Position numbers and translations under genes: made by a program. Of a stretch of 51,128 nt of DNA, positions 50,361 through 51,128 are shown one piece after another (position 1 is the first letter of the stretch; each line of letters starts with the position of its first letter). Under the pieces are notes generated by a model that saw nothing but the letters and a program-made list of their open reading frames with translations, was not told the origin of the DNA and did no database searches. Location: the NCBI GenBank assembly GCA_944387075.1, contig CALXDO010000018.1, positions 1 to 51,128 on the forward strand. Direction: 5' to 3'. The stretch is from an uncultured Oscillospiraceae bacterium. Lineage in GTDB: Bacteria; Bacillota; Clostridia; Oscillospirales; Oscillospiraceae.

Positions 50361-51128
50361 ATGACCACAATTTATCTCATCCGGCACGCCCAAGCAGAGG
50401 GCAATCTATACCGCCGCTGCCACGGCTGGTACGACGGCTTGCTCACCGCCCTGGGGCGTCGCCAGGTGCAAGCTCTGGCTTCCCGCTTCGAAGGGGTGCA
50501 CATCGACGCAGCCTATTCCAGCGACCTTACCCGCACCATGGAAACCGCCAAAGCCGTCTGTCTCTCCCGTGGGCTGCCGCTTCACACGGACGCGGATTTA
50601 CGGGAAGTCGGTGCTGGTTGTTGGGAGGATCGTACCTGGGGCGATTTACTCCAGGAAGACCCCGAAAGTCTGAAACAGTTTTACATGTGCCACCCCCACT
50701 GGCATGTAGACGGCAGCGAAACATTTCCCGGTGTGCGGGAACGTATGATGTGCGCCATCACCAGCATCGCCTCTGCACATCCCGATCAAACGGTAGCCAT
50801 CTTCTCCCATGGAAGCGCAATCCGAGCTGCCCTGTCCGGGTGGCTGGGCATCCCCTTGGAAGATATGGCTGGCATGCCCTTAGGGGACAACACTTGTGTG
50901 GCCAAGCTGGAAATTCAAGAGGAAAACATCCATATCTGCTATTACAACGATAACAGCCATTTGGGCGACCTTGCCAATCGCATTCACCCAAAAAACAATT
51001 CTGCGCAGGACATGCTGGAGGCCATGCGAGCGAATTCTCTCTCCTTTCGGCCTTTGCAGTTTCCCCAGGAGGAAGCCTTTTACCAGGATACAAGAAAAGA
51101 GGCTTGGATGGCCAGTCACGGTACCATA
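50361..51128 (+). CDS. histidine phosphatase-family protein, 3' end outside the window
   Basis: The frame from ATG 50361 is open for 256 codons to the window edge. The first 200 residues are a phosphoglycerate-mutase-like phosphatase: L-I-R-H-A-Q-A-E-G-N (catalytic His), Y-S-S-D-L-T-R-T-M-E-T-A, L-R-E-V-G-A-G-x-W-E (acid residue) and F-S-H-G-S-A-I-R (second His). After Y-N-D-N-S-H-L it continues with at least 50 residues not needed for this fold, so a second domain may follow, possibly an acetyltransferase; that is a guess. The ribosome binding site is weak (GAAGAGAAG). It lies 28 bp after pyrD. Confidence 0.88.
   Translation, partial: MTTIYLIRHAQAEGNLYRRCHGWYDGLLTALGRRQVQALASRFEGVHIDAAYSSDLTRTMETAKAVCLSRGLPLHTDADLREVGAGCWEDRTWGDLLQEDPESLKQFYMCHPHWHVDGSETFPGVRERMMCAITSIASAHPDQTVAIFSHGSAIRAALSGWLGIPLEDMAGMPLGDNTCVAKLEIQEENIHICYYNDNSHLGDLANRIHPKNNSAQDMLEAMRANSLSFRPLQFPQEEAFYQDTRKEAWMASHGTI

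Noticed and set aside
1-51128. CRISPR arrays, insertion sequences, prophage or integrative element
   Set aside because: No regular direct repeats, transposase, integrase or phage structural genes were seen; gene content is core genome throughout.

Overview
The window comes from a spore-forming, Gram-positive, GC-rich member of the Clostridia. The signs are spoIVA and sipL, sigma-E-type promoter sequences, strong GGAGG ribosome binding sites, frequent TTG/GTG starts and Bacillota gene orders. The protein sequences look most like gut Oscillospirales (Flavonifractor/Oscillibacter relatives); that placement is a judgement from sequence character, not a database result. I see no insertion sequence, prophage block, CRISPR array or rRNA. 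This is mostly a core-genome region, so the interest lies in altered core genes and regulatory sites.

Layout. (1) 1-4.3 kb: a small Cys-motif gene on the + strand, then on the - strand DUF1858, trmK, a nif3-like gene, a cwlD-like amidase and radA. (2) 4.3-6.4 kb: a class I aminotransferase and a CoaX-like protein that has lost its catalytic Asp residues, each with its own sigma-A promoter. (3) 6.5-10 kb: leuC-leuD-leuB, divergent from a Crp/Fnr regulator. (4) 10-11.4 kb: an ECF sigma factor and its anti-sigma factor. (5) 11.5-14.7 kb: the spore-coat pair sipL and spoIVA, each with a sigma-E-like promoter. (6) 14.9-31.1 kb: seventeen tightly packed - strand genes from cdaA to rsgA. They include c-di-AMP synthesis, remA, gmk, rpoZ, priA, def, fmt, rsmB, rlmN, the PP2C phosphatase/PASTA kinase pair and rsgA. 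The gene order matches the Bacillus yicC-to-rsgA cluster except that coaBC is absent between rpoZ and priA. (7) 31.3-38.9 kb: an amidohydrolase, glyA, nth, folD, lgt and a pair of M16 peptidase-like genes. (8) 39.1-45.7 kb: ylxM-ffh-rpsP-khpA-rimM-trmD, then a type II pantothenate kinase, rsmA and an amidase-like gene. (9) 46-51.1 kb: tRNA-Thr(CGT) and tRNA-Arg(ACG), then pyrC-pyrF-pyrK-pyrD and a phosphoglycerate-mutase-like gene cut by the window end.

The points most worth following are these: a CoaX-family pseudoenzyme retained beside a normal-looking type II pantothenate kinase; a TrmD methyltransferase with a C-terminal acetyltransferase-like domain; a dyad at the leuC/Crp-regulator divergence that lies at about -41.5 from the leuC start while covering the regulator's own -10; a set of promoters whose -35 begins TTGC, three sharing CTCTTGCAA; and an uncharacterised DUF5685 protein with two Asp-rich motifs next to a J-domain protein with a Cys-rich tail.
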